DNA of 44,957 bases, taken from Bacteroidota bacterium. Its GTDB lineage: Bacteria; Bacteroidota; Bacteroidia; Chitinophagales; Chitinophagaceae. The stretch spans positions 1-44,957 of the forward strand of contig JABDAV010000016.1 in the NCBI GenBank assembly GCA_013289015.1, given 5' to 3'. The translations under genes were made by a program, and so were the position numbers. Within the stretch, counting starts at the first letter, position 1. Every line of letters begins with the position of its first letter. Below are positions 8,833 through 18,457 of this stretch, piece after piece. The notes below the pieces were generated by a model. That model worked only from the letters and a program-made list of their open reading frames with translations. It was not told where the DNA came from and did no database searches.

Positions 8833-9177
8833 TTCAATTGGTTTTGATGTTTTGGCAAGAATGTTTGGTAAAAGTTTGGATGTTAGTTTATAGTATAAAA
8901 ATTCGTTATGAAGAAAGGAAATAAATTTCAGATGTAAAAATTAAATGCCATAAATTTTCAGGTACGCCCTGAAAATTTCCATTGCGCTCTGATAATAGCA
9001 GTATACGTAACCGAAATCTTTCATCATCCTTTCCAGCTTCTTCTCTTCCCAGCGAAAAATTTCCACTTAATTGTGAAAAGGTCTCACAGTATTGTGAAGA
9101 CTTCCGCTTGCCTGTGAAGGGTGAAGGATGTTCGCAATAAAGGTTTCTGCTTACCTGTGAAAGGCTTAAAATAAAAA
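8833..9177. other. Intergenic region, no gene seen
   Basis: Between the cytochrome gene and the typA terminator I see no credible open frame on either strand. The right half (about 9061-9165) holds degenerate direct repeats centred on TGTGAA; the left part next to 8832 probably contains the cytochrome promoter, but I could not pick out a confident -33/-7 pair. Confidence 0.5.
9061..9165. repeat. Degenerate ~21-bp direct repeats (TTCCrCTTrmyTGTGAA)
   Basis: Copies such as TTCCACTTAATTGTGAA (from 9061), CTCACAGTATTGTGAA (from 9083), TTCCGCTTGCCTGTGAA (from 9102) and TTTCTGCTTACCTGTGAA (from 9144). The TGTGAA cores are spaced about 21, 20 and 43 bp apart, close to two helical turns. Could be a decayed tandem repeat or clustered protein-binding sites. 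Confidence 0.4.
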
Positions 9178-9207
9178 AACCTGTCAGGTTTTACAACCTG
9201 ACAGGTT
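9178..9207 (-). terminator. Rho-independent terminator of typA
   Basis: Perfect 13-bp stem AACCTGTCAGGTT / AACCTGACAGGTT with a 4-nt loop. Read on the minus strand it lies about 20 bp past the typA stop and is followed by a run of seven T residues. Confidence 0.88.
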
Positions 9208-9227
9208 AAATATAAATCAGTTGAAAC

Positions 9228-11039
9228 TTATACTTCTTCTGCCTGCAATTTCTTCTGTTGGCGCTTTCTTTCTTCTTCTTCCAATATCACTTTACGCATG
9301 CGGATAAAGTTTGGCGTTACTTCAATACATTCATCAAACTGTATGTATTCCATGCATTCTTCCAGCGACATTAATGTTTTAGGAGCAATGCGCGAGGCAT
9401 CATCGCTGCCGCTTGCACGGTGGTTGGTTAATTTTTTCATTTCCGTTGCATTTACAACCAGATCGCCTGGCTTAATATGCTCGGCAATTATTTGTCCTGT
9501 ATAAACTTCTTCACCCGGATCAACAAAAAATCTTCCGCGATCCTGTAATTTATCTATAGAATATGCTGTTGTTCTTTCCTGGTTTTTAGAGAGCAATACA
9601 CCGTTGTTCCTTCCGGGAATAGACCCCTTCCATGGCTTATATTCAATAAACCTGTGCGACATTACTGCTTCGCCGGCTGTATTGGTAAGCATGTTTGAGC
9701 GTAAACCTATTAAGCCTCTTGAAGGAATTTCAAATTCAAGATGCTGCATTTCGCCCTTAGTGTCCATAACATGCAATTCACCTTTACGCTGGGTAACAAG
9801 ATCAATCACCCTGCCACTATATTCATTGGGTACATCAACAACCAGTGTTTCAAAAGGCTCGCATTTTTTTCCATCAATATATTTTACCAAAACCTGCGGT
9901 TGTCCAACCGTTAGTTCATAGCCTTCGCGGCGCATGGTTTCAATCAATATGCCGAGGTGTAAAATTCCACGACCAAATACGAGGAAACTGTCAGCACCGC
10001 CGGTATCTTCTACCCTTAAAGCAAGATTTTTTTCTGTTTCTTTAAAAAGCCTGTCGCGCAAGTGACGGGATGTAACAAACTTTCCGTCTTTGCCATAAAA
10101 AGGTGAATTATTGATGCTGAACAACATACTCATTGTTGGTTCATCAACACTGATTATAGGTAAAGCTTCCGGGTTTTCTCCGTCGGCGATTGTATCTCCG
10201 ATAGTAAAATTTTCCAATCCTACCACGGCACAAAGATCGCCGGCGTTTACTTCGCTTACTTTCTTTTTGCCCATGCCTTCAAATACATACAATTCTTTTA
10301 TGCGGCATTTTTTAATATCTCCGTCAACCTGCATTAAAGAAATGGGTTGATTTTCTCTTATAACACCGCGTGCAACTTTACCAATAGCAATTCTTCCAAG
10401 AAAGGATGAATAATCCAGAGAAGTGATCTGCATTTGCAAGCTTCCTTCGCTTACCTGTGGTTCAGGAACATATTTCAAAATGCCATCCAATAATGGCATA
10501 ATATCTTCTGTGGGTGTTAAAGAATCATTGAACCAGCCATGCTTTCCACTGCCGTAATAGGTAGGGAAATTGAGCTGATCTTCTGTAGCATCGAGATTAA
10601 AGAAAAGCTCAAATACTGCATCATGCACTTCGTCCGGACGGCAGTTGGGCTTGTCTACTTTATTAATAACAACAATTGGATGGAGATTTAACTGCAAGGC
10701 TTTCTGCAACACAAAACGGGTTTGCGGCATCGGGCCTTCAAAGGCATCAACCAGTAATATAACACCATCAGCCATTTTCAGCACGCGCTCTACCTCACCG
10801 CCGAAATCAGAGTGACCAGGAGTATCTATTACATTTATCTTAACGTCTTTATATACTACAGCGGCATTTTTAGAAAAAATAGTAATACCACGTTCACGTT
10901 CAAGATCATTGCTATCCATGATCAGTTCGCCGGTTTCCTGGTTATCACGAAAAACCTTAGTGGCGTGCAGAATTTTGTCAACGAGGGTGGTTTTACCATG
11001 GTCAACGTGCGCAATGATTGCTATGTTCCTTATCTCCAT
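9228..11039 (-). CDS. typA: Ribosome-associated GTPase TypA/BipA
   Basis: 603 aa from the ATG at 11039 ([19 protein letters not shown]). An upstream ATG at 11069 would add 10 residues, but the chosen start matches the usual TypA beginning. G-domain motifs: AHVDHGKT (P-loop), RERGIT (switch I), [11 protein letters not shown], and NKVDKP. EF-G-like domains II, III and V follow, and the BipA-specific C-terminal domain includes [13 protein letters not shown] and [16 protein letters not shown]. BipA/TypA acts in the cytoplasm on the ribosome and helps 50S assembly and translation under stress or cold. Length and motifs are complete. A good terminator follows. Confidence 0.97.
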   Translation of the reverse strand: MEIRNIAIIAHVDHGKTTLVDKILHATKVFRDNQETGELIMDSNDLERERGITIFSKNAAVVYKDVKINVIDTPGHSDFGGEVERVLKMADGVILLVDAFEGPMPQTRFVLQKALQLNLHPIVVINKVDKPNCRPDEVHDAVFELFFNLDATEDQLNFPTYYGSGKHGWFNDSLTPTEDIMPLLDGILKYVPEPQVSEGSLQMQITSLDYSSFLGRIAIGKVARGVIRENQPISLMQVDGDIKKCRIKELYVFEGMGKKKVSEVNAGDLCAVVGLENFTIGDTIADGENPEALPIISVDEPTMSMLFSINNSPFYGKDGKFVTSRHLRDRLFKETEKNLALRVEDTGGADSFLVFGRGILHLGILIETMRREGYELTVGQPQVLVKYIDGKKCEPFETLVVDVPNEYSGRVIDLVTQRKGELHVMDTKGEMQHLEFEIPSRGLIGLRSNMLTNTAGEAVMSHRFIEYKPWKGSIPGRNNGVLLSKNQERTTAYSIDKLQDRGRFFVDPGEEVYTGQIIAEHIKPGDLVVNATEMKKLTNHRASGSDDASRIAPKTLMSLEECMEYIQFDECIEVTPNFIRMRKVILEEEERKRQQKKLQAEEV

Positions 11040-11149
11040 CTTCAAAAATTGAGGCGCGAAGGTACGCAATTTAGGCCCGGTGGCAAAGTGTTTAAGTGTT
11101 ACGGTATTGTTGTATCTCGGCTTTTAAAGTTCAAGATCAAGTTATAAAA

Positions 11150-11177
11150 GAAATAAACTCCTTAAGGAGTTCATTTC
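11150..11177 (-). terminator. Probable terminator of the FG-GAP protein gene
   Basis: 12-bp stem with one G-T pair around AACTCCTTAAGGAGTT (a perfect 16-bp palindrome at 11155-11170). Read on the minus strand it is followed by the T-rich tract TTATTTCTTTTAT and lies about 30 bp past the stop codon at 11209. Confidence 0.55.
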
Positions 11178-11208
11178 ACTATAAAATCGTTAAGTTCAAG
11201 TGCTATTT

Positions 11209-12423
11209 CTATTCTTTTATAACCTTTTGGCTATAGATCGCTTTACTATTTTGCACCACCTGTACCATGTAAACGCCCGGTTTAAGATCACTGCCAAATC
11301 TTATGGTGTTATTATTAATTGCCTTGGTAGATAATAACCTGCCTTGTACATCTGAAATGCGTAAAACGGATGAGCCTGTTTCGGATTTTTGAATATATAA
11401 AACGAATTCATCCTGGCTTGGATTAGGGATTACCGAGAATGAAACCAACGAGGTTGCTTTGACTGAAGCATTATTGCCGGAAACAGAAAGTGTTTGATAA
11501 ATAACAGCACCGGAACCTGAACCCTGGAAGACTTCTACATTACCGTCATTATAAAGATCTACCCAACAAAGGGGCGTGTAAGTATAATTTGCTTCTGATT
11601 TAGATTGAAAAGCGGGGGCATCTGCAGTATTCGCAGAAAATCTGGGGTTATATCTTGATCCTGTATTTTGATAATAGTCGTTGTTAACAAACAGATCAGG
11701 CAGCCCGTCTTTATTCCAATCCTGGAAGGAAATGTTATAAACACGTTGGGAGGTTAGAAAATTAAATGGATTGCGCGAACCGGTAGCATGTATAAACACA
11801 GGATTTTTTGCGTTACCTGTATTTTCAAAATAATTCACTGTTCCATCCTGGTCTGCTACCAGGCAGTCATAATCACCATCGCCATCTATATCTGCAAAAG
11901 CAGCCTGTGCAACACCTGAAGCTACAAATTGTACCATGCTTAACGGGTTAAATGCAGCAGAGCGTTTTTCAAAAACAGGATTGGTTTTACCGCCGGTATT
12001 TTCGTAATACATAATTGCACCTGTTCTGCCATCGCTTATAAAACAATCGTAATCACCATCGCCATCTATATCAATAAAATAAGGAATAGACAAAGTGTTT
12101 GCGATTACATCATTGAGTGGATTTGCCGCACCGGTTATATTTCTAAAAACAGGGTTTTTATTGTTTCCATCATTTCTGAAAAAATATATTTTAGAAATTT
12201 TGCCATTTGCATATTCGCCTACAAAACAGTCGAGATCATTATCCCCGTCAATGTCAACAAAAAATGGATGGCTTTCTCCTTTCACAGCGGGCAAATTTTT
12301 TAAAGGGTTATTGTTGTTAACAACAAAGCTTTTCTGTTGTCCCATTGCAAGGCCGGAACAGGTTATTGTTACGCATGCAATCAGGGCTTTATAAACAATG
12401 CCTGGTATATAATGAAGTTTCAT
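11209..12423 (-). CDS. FG-GAP/VCBS-repeat protein with T9SS C-terminal sorting domain
   Basis: 404 aa, secreted. The signal peptide (AMGQQ region) is followed by five repeats carrying acidic calcium-binding loops such as DIDGDNDLD, DIDGDGDYD (twice) and DWNKDGLPD, which are FG-GAP/VCBS propeller blades. The last ~75 residues (VIPNPSQDEF ... GRLL ... LKPGVYMVQV ... QKVIKE) are a typical type A T9SS sorting domain, so the protein is expected to be exported by the type IX system and attached to or released from the surface. It lies 29 bp downstream of the CxxCH protein gene at 12453-14468 on the same strand, suggesting a two-gene unit. Binding partner or substrate is unknown. Confidence 0.85.
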   Translation of the reverse strand: MKLHYIPGIVYKALIACVTITCSGLAMGQQKSFVVNNNNPLKNLPAVKGESHPFFVDIDGDNDLDCFVGEYANGKISKIYFFRNDGNNKNPVFRNITGAANPLNDVIANTLSIPYFIDIDGDGDYDCFISDGRTGAIMYYENTGGKTNPVFEKRSAAFNPLSMVQFVASGVAQAAFADIDGDGDYDCLVADQDGTVNYFENTGNAKNPVFIHATGSRNPFNFLTSQRVYNISFQDWNKDGLPDLFVNNDYYQNTGSRYNPRFSANTADAPAFQSKSEANYTYTPLCWVDLYNDGNVEVFQGSGSGAVIYQTLSVSGNNASVKATSLVSFSVIPNPSQDEFVLYIQKSETGSSVLRISDVQGRLLSTKAINNNTIRFGSDLKPGVYMVQVVQNSKAIYSQKVIKE

Positions 12424-12452
12424 AATAAAATAATTAATTGGTGTATTGAACT

Positions 12453-14468
12453 TTAGTCTACCATATTTACAGGTTGAAACATTAATTGGGCGCTGATTCC
12501 CAAAACAGACCCACAGGTTGTACTTACAAAGGTTTTAAGATCCTGTGCCCTGCGGTTAATATCGTTAAAGGTTCTGATGGTGGGACTTGTTTTTGAAGGC
12601 CTTAATGCAGGGTCCTTTACTGACATTTTACCATTGGTTGAGTCATTATCAAAATCGATGGCGCCACCACTTCCGGCTTTGCCGGTTAAAAATCCTGAAA
12701 GTGTTGTTTCTGTACCAAAAAAGACCGGATCAACATGCGTAAAACCGGTTTGGGTTTCGCCGGCATGGCAGCCATTACAGGTTTGCAGTGAAAAATTGCT
12801 TCTTGCATTACCACTTTTTATAAAAGTCTTTTTATTGGTGGAATCTGTTCCATCCCAGTGAAAGGGCTTGGGGGGAACGGGATTTCCTGTAGGAGCTGTC
12901 ATGATATGAGATGCCGCTCCTAAAAACGCAAATCCCTCCCATTGGTCAGGCACAATAAACTGGGCTTTCAGAATAGTACCGGCGTTTTGATTAACATAAG
13001 CCGCCATTCTTTGAACATCGCTATTTATGATTTGCGAATCATACCTGTCAGCAGGGGTTTGACCAACTGTGGTTTGAATAAGACTACCTGAAGTGTCTAC
13101 ATGAAATTCCTTTAATTCCCATATCTTAGGTTGAGGCGATAAAGTAATCTCATTTGTTCTTAATTGAGCCAGTGAACTCTGGTTAGGGGCATTTGGATTA
13201 GTTCCACATAACGTAAACTGGTCTGTCAGGGCTTGCAGCGCCTGGTTATACGCACTGCTGCCTAAAGTAAGATTTTTTAAATTGAACCATTGCTGCGCCC
13301 AGCTTTTCAAGGAATCACAGGTATTAGGCTTATATACAGAATATTCAAAAATTACTGTCATGTTTAAAGCTGCAGTGCAATTGTTATTTATTAAACAATA
13401 CATCAGACGTCCTTCGCCACAGAGATCAAAAGGCATTGTAAATTTTTGCCCTGTTCTCAAATCAAACCTGTTTGCAATAGCAGTTAATTTAAAAGGAGCA
13501 AAACGCATATCAAGCTGGCCCTGGGGATTGCCCACACTCTTGCTTGCGCTAAGCCATGGGTTTAATATCTGATTGTTCATAAGTGTACGCGCCTGCACTG
13601 TATCACCGTTTACTATTTGAGTAGTTAGCCAGGTATTCAGCCAGTTCTTTACAAAATCTGAAAGCTGCGCGTCTGTAGCTATCTGGCCCGGGCTTTTTGA
13701 TGCAAGCTGCCTCATTATCGTTCCAAAACTCCAGGCCCCATTTACATTACCTTTCTGCGTACAGAAATTCCAGGTGCGCACAGTGTCTTCAACTACGCCA
13801 AGGTTGGTGATAAAAACACAATTGTTGGCAATGGTAGTCATTAAATTACTGCCTGGAGTTTTTGAAGTAGCAGATCCAAGCGCATTTGTTATACCAGCTA
13901 TTGAAACGGCCTTGTTGGCATCAAAATCCTGTGTATCGAAAGTTCCGGCAACATTCGGGTCATATACCAATTCACGGCTTACATAGCGATAAGGCTTATA
14001 CCCGTTATCTTTCATTTGCTTCAGGATATCGAATGCCTGTTGCCTGAATTCTTTTACGTCTGCATCTATTCTGGCAGTGTATAAGCCATCACCGGCTTTT
14101 TCATCATATCCTTTACCATCATCCTTAAATGTTATTGTATAGCCATTGGATATAGTTACAGATGAAGCAGAATAATTTTCTTTTGAGTAATAAACCATCA
14201 TAATCAAATGGCTATTATCCCCGGGAATCTTCTTAATTAATACATCTTCTGCTCCCGGAATGCTGTTGAATTCAGGATGCCGGTTTCGGTCTGCATTGTC
14301 AATAAATGTCATTACCTGAAGATCTGATTGCGCATCTGGATTGAGACTTGTATAGGGATGTATATAAGCACTCAATTGTTTGCCTGAATTGTTAAACTTC
14401 CAGGATAATAAAGTAACTGTTACTACCAATAGTGTAACAATGGTTAAGGTTTTTTTTGAAGTTTTCAT
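12453..14468 (-). CDS. Large secreted protein with one CxxCH heme-type motif
   Basis: 671 aa. An N-terminal hydrophobic segment (residues 7-23) looks like a signal peptide or anchor. Residues about 30-160 resemble small extracellular beta domains (a loop DDGKGYDEKAGDGLYTARI is visible). The long middle part is unrecognised. CNGCH lies near residue 563, so a covalent heme c is possible, and the downstream text THVDPVFFGTETTLSGFL may hold a distal ligand. The protein ends without a clear sorting domain. It is the first gene of a probable pair with the T9SS FG-GAP protein. Possible roles include an extracytoplasmic redox protein, but no enzyme family can be assigned from the sequence alone. Confidence 0.6.
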   Translation of the reverse strand: MKTSKKTLTIVTLLVVTVTLLSWKFNNSGKQLSAYIHPYTSLNPDAQSDLQVMTFIDNADRNRHPEFNSIPGAEDVLIKKIPGDNSHLIMMVYYSKENYSASSVTISNGYTITFKDDGKGYDEKAGDGLYTARIDADVKEFRQQAFDILKQMKDNGYKPYRYVSRELVYDPNVAGTFDTQDFDANKAVSIAGITNALGSATSKTPGSNLMTTIANNCVFITNLGVVEDTVRTWNFCTQKGNVNGAWSFGTIMRQLASKSPGQIATDAQLSDFVKNWLNTWLTTQIVNGDTVQARTLMNNQILNPWLSASKSVGNPQGQLDMRFAPFKLTAIANRFDLRTGQKFTMPFDLCGEGRLMYCLINNNCTAALNMTVIFEYSVYKPNTCDSLKSWAQQWFNLKNLTLGSSAYNQALQALTDQFTLCGTNPNAPNQSSLAQLRTNEITLSPQPKIWELKEFHVDTSGSLIQTTVGQTPADRYDSQIINSDVQRMAAYVNQNAGTILKAQFIVPDQWEGFAFLGAASHIMTAPTGNPVPPKPFHWDGTDSTNKKTFIKSGNARSNFSLQTCNGCHAGETQTGFTHVDPVFFGTETTLSGFLTGKAGSGGAIDFDNDSTNGKMSVKDPALRPSKTSPTIRTFNDINRRAQDLKTFVSTTCGSVLGISAQLMFQPVNMVD

Positions 14469-14633
14469 GGCTTCCGGTTTGGAGGTAAACTAATATTAAA
14501 CAAAAAGAGCGCCAAAAGGCAAAAAATTATTTATCTACTTCATAATCAACTGCAGCTCTGTTTGACTGAGAAGATATACTTACTAAACTCTGAGTTTCTA
14601 CCTCAGGTCGCCCATAATTATTTATACGCAAAT

Positions 14634-16184
14634 TTAGTGAATCCATCCGGATTTTCTAAGAAATTCGATTAATTGTTGATTCGTTGCAGACATTGCCGGA
14701 ATCCAGTCGCTGATTTTTTCACGCTTCCACCAAATGCCTTGCGGATTTCCGGGCTTTGCAAAGCTGTATTTATACAAAACCGCTCTAATATACCTGGGCG
14801 GCTTATCGGGGAAAGGATTTTTTGCAAACAAACCTGTTGCCTCCGGATCGTTGTGCAATAATTTCCATTCAAGGTTAAAAGTCCATGGATATTGATCCGG
14901 AGTTGACATGGAAGCAAACCACATCTGCCAGTCGAGCCGCAATTGGTAAGGTGCTATTTGCGGGGGCATTTTATCCGCATCAACAGGCAACCCTTTGTAG
15001 ATATAAGGTTTCCAATGGGCTTTATCTGTAGAGTCGTTGTCTGAAGTTCCTTCAAACACAACATTCAGGCGTTCTTGCCCAACCGTACCAAAAGCGCCAT
15101 AAGTATTTACCAAATCAAGCGGATCAAACGATGTGTTCATGATCTGCTCTGATGAAAACAGGTTAAAAGCAGGTTGAATACTTAAGCATACAATGATCAT
15201 TGTAACAACCCACGCTGTTGTTTGCATTGGTTTGGATGGTACTGCATTATCAGCCGCAGTTGCTGCTTTGCGTACCAGGGCTGCCGGTAACAGCTTTGAC
15301 CAAAAAACATCATCAAAACAAGCTAAAGCGGGGATAATGGTAAGCCAGTTAAGGAATGAGAGATTACCGCTGAGTGCAATGTTCAATTGAAATAAAACAA
15401 TTACTACGCCTGCAATATGGCGCGCTGTTCTTGGCAAAAAAATAAACCAGGGTGCCGCCAGTTCCGCCAAGAAATTAAACCATACACCTATTTTTAAAAC
15501 AGTTCGCGGAAGAAAATGAAACCAGCGGCTGAGCGGACCCGGAATAGGTTGTGTTTCAAAATGATAATACAGCGCTGTGCCGTTCCGCCAGTTAACATCC
15601 CATCTTATTTTAATTAAACCCGAGCCCAGCATAATGCGGAAGATGAGCCATCTGAACAACACGATTATTTGAAAAGGCGGAGCATGTTTTGGAAAAGGCC
15701 GCATATCTGTAAGCGGGCAAAGAAAAATAGCAAGAAAGCCTGTTTCAAGTAACTGGATCTCCCAGCCGTAACTGTACCAATCCCCGCCTAAATGCACAAA
15801 CGACATATACAGGAACCAAAGCACAGTAAGTATTATAGCATTTGCATAACCCGCGGCAACAATGCATGAAAGTAAAAAGCCAATCCATGCAACTGCAATA
15901 AGTGTTGTATCTGAATGCCCGAACCAAAACAGCGAAGGCAACTGTATAAATGCTTCCGTTGGCCCAACTGCATCTGTCCATTGCTTTATATATAATGATA
16001 CTGGCAGCAAACCATCCGAACCAATTAAAGGCAGTATTTGGTTTATAGCTACAAGAAAAGCAACCGCATAAATAATTCCCAGCAACCGCAATATTATGAA
16101 GCGTGTAAGCCAATAAGTATGCGGTCTGCCTGTTGGTAAAGGAATTTTTGCAAACCCAAGGTTCAATGTGTTTTTCGTTGTCAT
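14634..16184 (-). CDS. Lipase maturation factor (LMF1)-like integral membrane protein
   Basis: 516 aa. Several hydrophobic helices span roughly residues 25-320, with family-like stretches such as GLLPVSLY, LGGDWYSYGWEIQLLETGFLAIFLCPL and the block IMLGSGLIKIRWD-WRNGTALYYHFETQPIPGPLSRWFHFLP, which is the most conserved part of lipase maturation factor proteins. A soluble C-terminal domain follows (about 340-516). In animals LMF1 helps fold secreted lipases in the ER; the bacterial role is unproven. The esterase gene upstream (16268-17164) on the same strand, 83 bp away, may be linked in function, but this is inference. Confidence 0.8.
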   Translation of the reverse strand: MTTKNTLNLGFAKIPLPTGRPHTYWLTRFIILRLLGIIYAVAFLVAINQILPLIGSDGLLPVSLYIKQWTDAVGPTEAFIQLPSLFWFGHSDTTLIAVAWIGFLLSCIVAAGYANAIILTVLWFLYMSFVHLGGDWYSYGWEIQLLETGFLAIFLCPLTDMRPFPKHAPPFQIIVLFRWLIFRIMLGSGLIKIRWDVNWRNGTALYYHFETQPIPGPLSRWFHFLPRTVLKIGVWFNFLAELAAPWFIFLPRTARHIAGVVIVLFQLNIALSGNLSFLNWLTIIPALACFDDVFWSKLLPAALVRKAATAADNAVPSKPMQTTAWVVTMIIVCLSIQPAFNLFSSEQIMNTSFDPLDLVNTYGAFGTVGQERLNVVFEGTSDNDSTDKAHWKPYIYKGLPVDADKMPPQIAPYQLRLDWQMWFASMSTPDQYPWTFNLEWKLLHNDPEATGLFAKNPFPDKPPRYIRAVLYKYSFAKPGNPQGIWWKREKISDWIPAMSATNQQLIEFLRKSGWIH

Positions 16185-16267
16185 TAAAGCTCTTTAATTA
16201 ATTATTGATGTCTTTAATGTTTGCGTGTATGCGCGCTCTGTTACAAATCAGCTTATGTAAAATGCTG

Positions 16268-17164
16268 TCATCTTAAGTAACCATTAAGGTATTCAAAAAC
16301 TTTTTGCCGTATATAATCCGCGTCAAACATAGGACCGTAGTGTGGCGCATTAGGTACAATGATCAGGTCATTTTTCACATTATTCAATGTAAGCCAGGCA
16401 TGCAGGATCTTTGATTGTGTATTAGGTACTGATTCATCTTTTTCGCCCTGTACAATTAAGAATGGCGGATCGTTTTTATCAACATAGGTCACGGGGCTTG
16501 CAAGCTTTGCAATATCGGGCCTGTTCACCGGCATTGCACCCAATAATAGCGAAACAGGATTGCGCATATTATTAATTGCTGTATCAGGATTATTGGCAAG
16601 CATTATAAGATCTGAAGGGCCATAAAAATCAAGAGCGAGTTTAATTTTAAAATGTGCAGGCGCTGCATAAAATTGTTTTACATTATTGTTGTTTGATAAA
16701 GCCAGCAGTGAAGCCAGGTGCCCGCCGGCAGAAAAGCCAATCACTGCAATTTTATTTCTATCAATATTATATTTTGAAGCATGCTGGTATAAAAATTCAA
16801 TAGCACTGTTGCAATCTTTTATTTGCGCAGGAAAAACACTGTCTGTGCTGTAACGGTAATTAATAGAAGCCAGTGCATACCCGCTGTCAATAAAACTTTT
16901 TACAGTGTTTTTCATATAACTCATGTCTGCATATTTATCATTCAGCATCCATGCGCCGCCATGTATCCAAACGATCAACGGTAAATTCTTTTTTGCATTG
17001 GGAGGAAGATAAATATCCAGCAAATGTTTTTGCAGTGTATCGTTTGCATATGGAATGTTTTGATAAAACACAGTTCCTTCAGGGAAAAGATTTTTTACAG
17101 GAAAAGATTGCGTAAAGCAGGCAGTGCTGATGCAAAGCAGGAAGCATATAAAAGTTGATCTCAT
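16268..17164 (-). CDS. Secreted alpha/beta hydrolase (BD-FAE/acetyl-esterase type)
   Basis: 298 aa with an N-terminal signal peptide (TACFTQS). Oxyanion-hole motif IHGGAW (68-72), nucleophile elbow GFSAGG (Ser145), acid in VQGEKDESVP (about residue 243) and base in APHYG (about residue 275) form a complete catalytic set. The arrangement matches carboxylesterases of the BD-FAE/hormone-sensitive-lipase kind that hydrolyse short acyl or carbohydrate esters. Expected in the periplasm. It may be cotranscribed with the LMF1-like gene. Substrate unknown. Confidence 0.85.
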   Translation of the reverse strand: MRSTFICFLLCISTACFTQSFPVKNLFPEGTVFYQNIPYANDTLQKHLLDIYLPPNAKKNLPLIVWIHGGAWMLNDKYADMSYMKNTVKSFIDSGYALASINYRYSTDSVFPAQIKDCNSAIEFLYQHASKYNIDRNKIAVIGFSAGGHLASLLALSNNNNVKQFYAAPAHFKIKLALDFYGPSDLIMLANNPDTAINNMRNPVSLLLGAMPVNRPDIAKLASPVTYVDKNDPPFLIVQGEKDESVPNTQSKILHAWLTLNNVKNDLIIVPNAPHYGPMFDADYIRQKVFEYLNGYLR

Positions 17165-17217
17165 ATTTTTAATGTATGCTTAAAGATACAACTCTGCTTG
17201 TATGTAATATTTAATGT

Positions 17218-17403
17218 GAGTTCGGATTAAGCATAAAGTGATCCTGAAAGGATTTAATTTGAATAACCCCGCAATCCTTGCGGGGTAAAAAATGGATAAA
17301 TAATATTGAACCCTGCAAGGGTTCAATTAATTGACCATGATTTTATCCTCCGATTACATCGAAGGCTATTTATATTAAAGCCTTTCAGGCTTAAACCGAA
17401 CTC
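17218..17403. repeat. 186-bp palindromic repeat element with imperfect terminal inverted repeats
   Basis: Ends GAGTTCGGATTAAGC (17218-17232) and GCTTAAACCGAACTC (17389-17403) pair with one mismatch over 15 bp. Inside are further hairpins: ACCCCGCAATCCTTGCGGGGT, split by a short loop (about 17266-17286), and a palindrome around GAACCCTGCAAGGGTTC (about 17309-17325). It fills most of the gap between the esterase gene (17164) and the small secreted protein (17529); no ORF is present. Resembles multi-hairpin intergenic repeats of Bacteroidota. Confidence 0.6.
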
Positions 17404-17528
17404 GTTATTTAAACAATTATTGCGCTTGCATTGTAAAAATTTTCAACTGTTACTGCAGTGTTATAAAAGGCTGCATCATTAATCTTTGGTTCTATTAACT
17501 ATCTAAAGTTTATAAAAAAGAAGATAGT

Positions 17529-17921
17529 ATGAAAAAGATTGCAGTGGTATTGTTTTCAGTTATTCTTGCTGTAAGTGTATCAGCACAAAAGGTTATTGTG
17601 CGCCCGGTTCCGGTTCGGCCACCCGTAGTATATTACGCAAGGCCATATCCATATTCTTACTATAATCCTTATTTCTATAGCGGATCAGGCTTTGGATATA
17701 CATGGTATAATCATCCTGCATATTATAATAATCATCCAACAAAAATGGAAGAGGGGATCCAGAATATTGAAGATGACTATAATGACAGGATCAATTCTGT
17801 AAAAGCGGATGATAGCTTAACCGGTCATGAAAGAAGGGTAAAGGTTCGTGAATTAAAACATGAACGTGACCAGGCAATGGAAGACTATAAGAAGAATTAT
17901 TATAAGCAATATGAAAATTAA
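17529..17921 (+). CDS. Small secreted Tyr/Pro-rich hypothetical protein
   Basis: 130 aa. Signal peptide (LAVSVSAQ) followed by a Tyr/Pro-rich stretch (PVVYYARPYPYSYYNPYFY, residues about 33-52) and a charged helical C-terminus (about 75-128, rich in Lys, Glu and Asp) that may form a coiled coil. No enzyme motif is seen. Similar small proteins occur in Chitinophagaceae as far as I recall, without a known role. It has its own terminator, so it looks like a monocistronic gene. Confidence 0.7.
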   Translation: MKKIAVVLFSVILAVSVSAQKVIVRPVPVRPPVVYYARPYPYSYYNPYFYSGSGFGYTWYNHPAYYNNHPTKMEEGIQNIEDDYNDRINSVKADDSLTGHERRVKVRELKHERDQAMEDYKKNYYKQYEN

Positions 17922-17924
17922 ATA

Positions 17925-17952
17925 AAGGCTCCGTTTTTTTGCGGAGCTTTTT
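17925..17952 (+). terminator. Rho-independent terminator of the 130-aa secreted protein gene
   Basis: AAAGGCTCCG then T7 then CGGAGCTTTTT, only a few bases past the stop codon; 6-bp GC stem extended by A-T pairs and followed by T5. Confidence 0.8.
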
Positions 17953-17965
17953 ATTTTAATTTAAC

Positions 17966-18190
17966 GTGAATTACAGATAAGAAATTTGAACTCTTGTTGA
18001 ATAATTTGCTGTTTGTTTTTGTTATGAATTTAGACCGTCATCCCGACGTCAGGAGAGGTCTCGTGAAATTTTGAGTGGTAAAATATCGGGAGATTTATTT
18101 CGTTCATATTTATTTTTAATTGTCTCAATGATTGCTTCGCAATTCTCCTTCGCCGAAATGACGTGCACCAATAATTTATCCTGAATTCAC
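17966..18190. repeat. Intergenic nested inverted-repeat element (~225 bp)
   Basis: Outer arms GTGAATTACAGATAA (17966-17980) and TTATCCTGAATTCAC (18176-18190) pair at 12 of 15 positions. Inner arms CGTCATCCCGACGTCAGGAG (18036-18055) and TCTCCTTCGCCGAAATGACG (18144-18163) are also an imperfect inverted repeat. No ORF. The TCATTTCGrCG...GGAGA type is a widespread dispersed repeat in Bacteroidota, from memory. Confidence 0.55.
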
Positions 18191-18457
18191 ATTATTTTAT
18201 GTCTTTGCCCATTCATCAATCGTTAGCATATTATAAGTATCATGTAATACGTGCATCCTAAAGATAATTATTGAAGTGTTGAATGCTTTACCTGGCCGGT
18301 TAATATTAAGTGAGTATAGCAATTCTTTATAAAATAAACTATGCCAAGTCATTATTTACTTGGTACACATAAATCAATCAATTTGAAAGCGTAGAAACCA
18401 TTGCTAATGTTTGATTTCTCCCGGAAAACTTACACTTCTATGATGTAAAAGTTAAAC
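18191..18457. other. Intergenic, no gene seen
   Basis: AT-rich, many stops on both strands. Nothing recognisable apart from the palindromic elements on either side. Confidence 0.4.

Noticed and set aside
12453-14468. Di-heme cytochrome c peroxidase
   Set aside because: Only one CxxCH is present and the surrounding sequence does not match MauG/CcpA enzymes.
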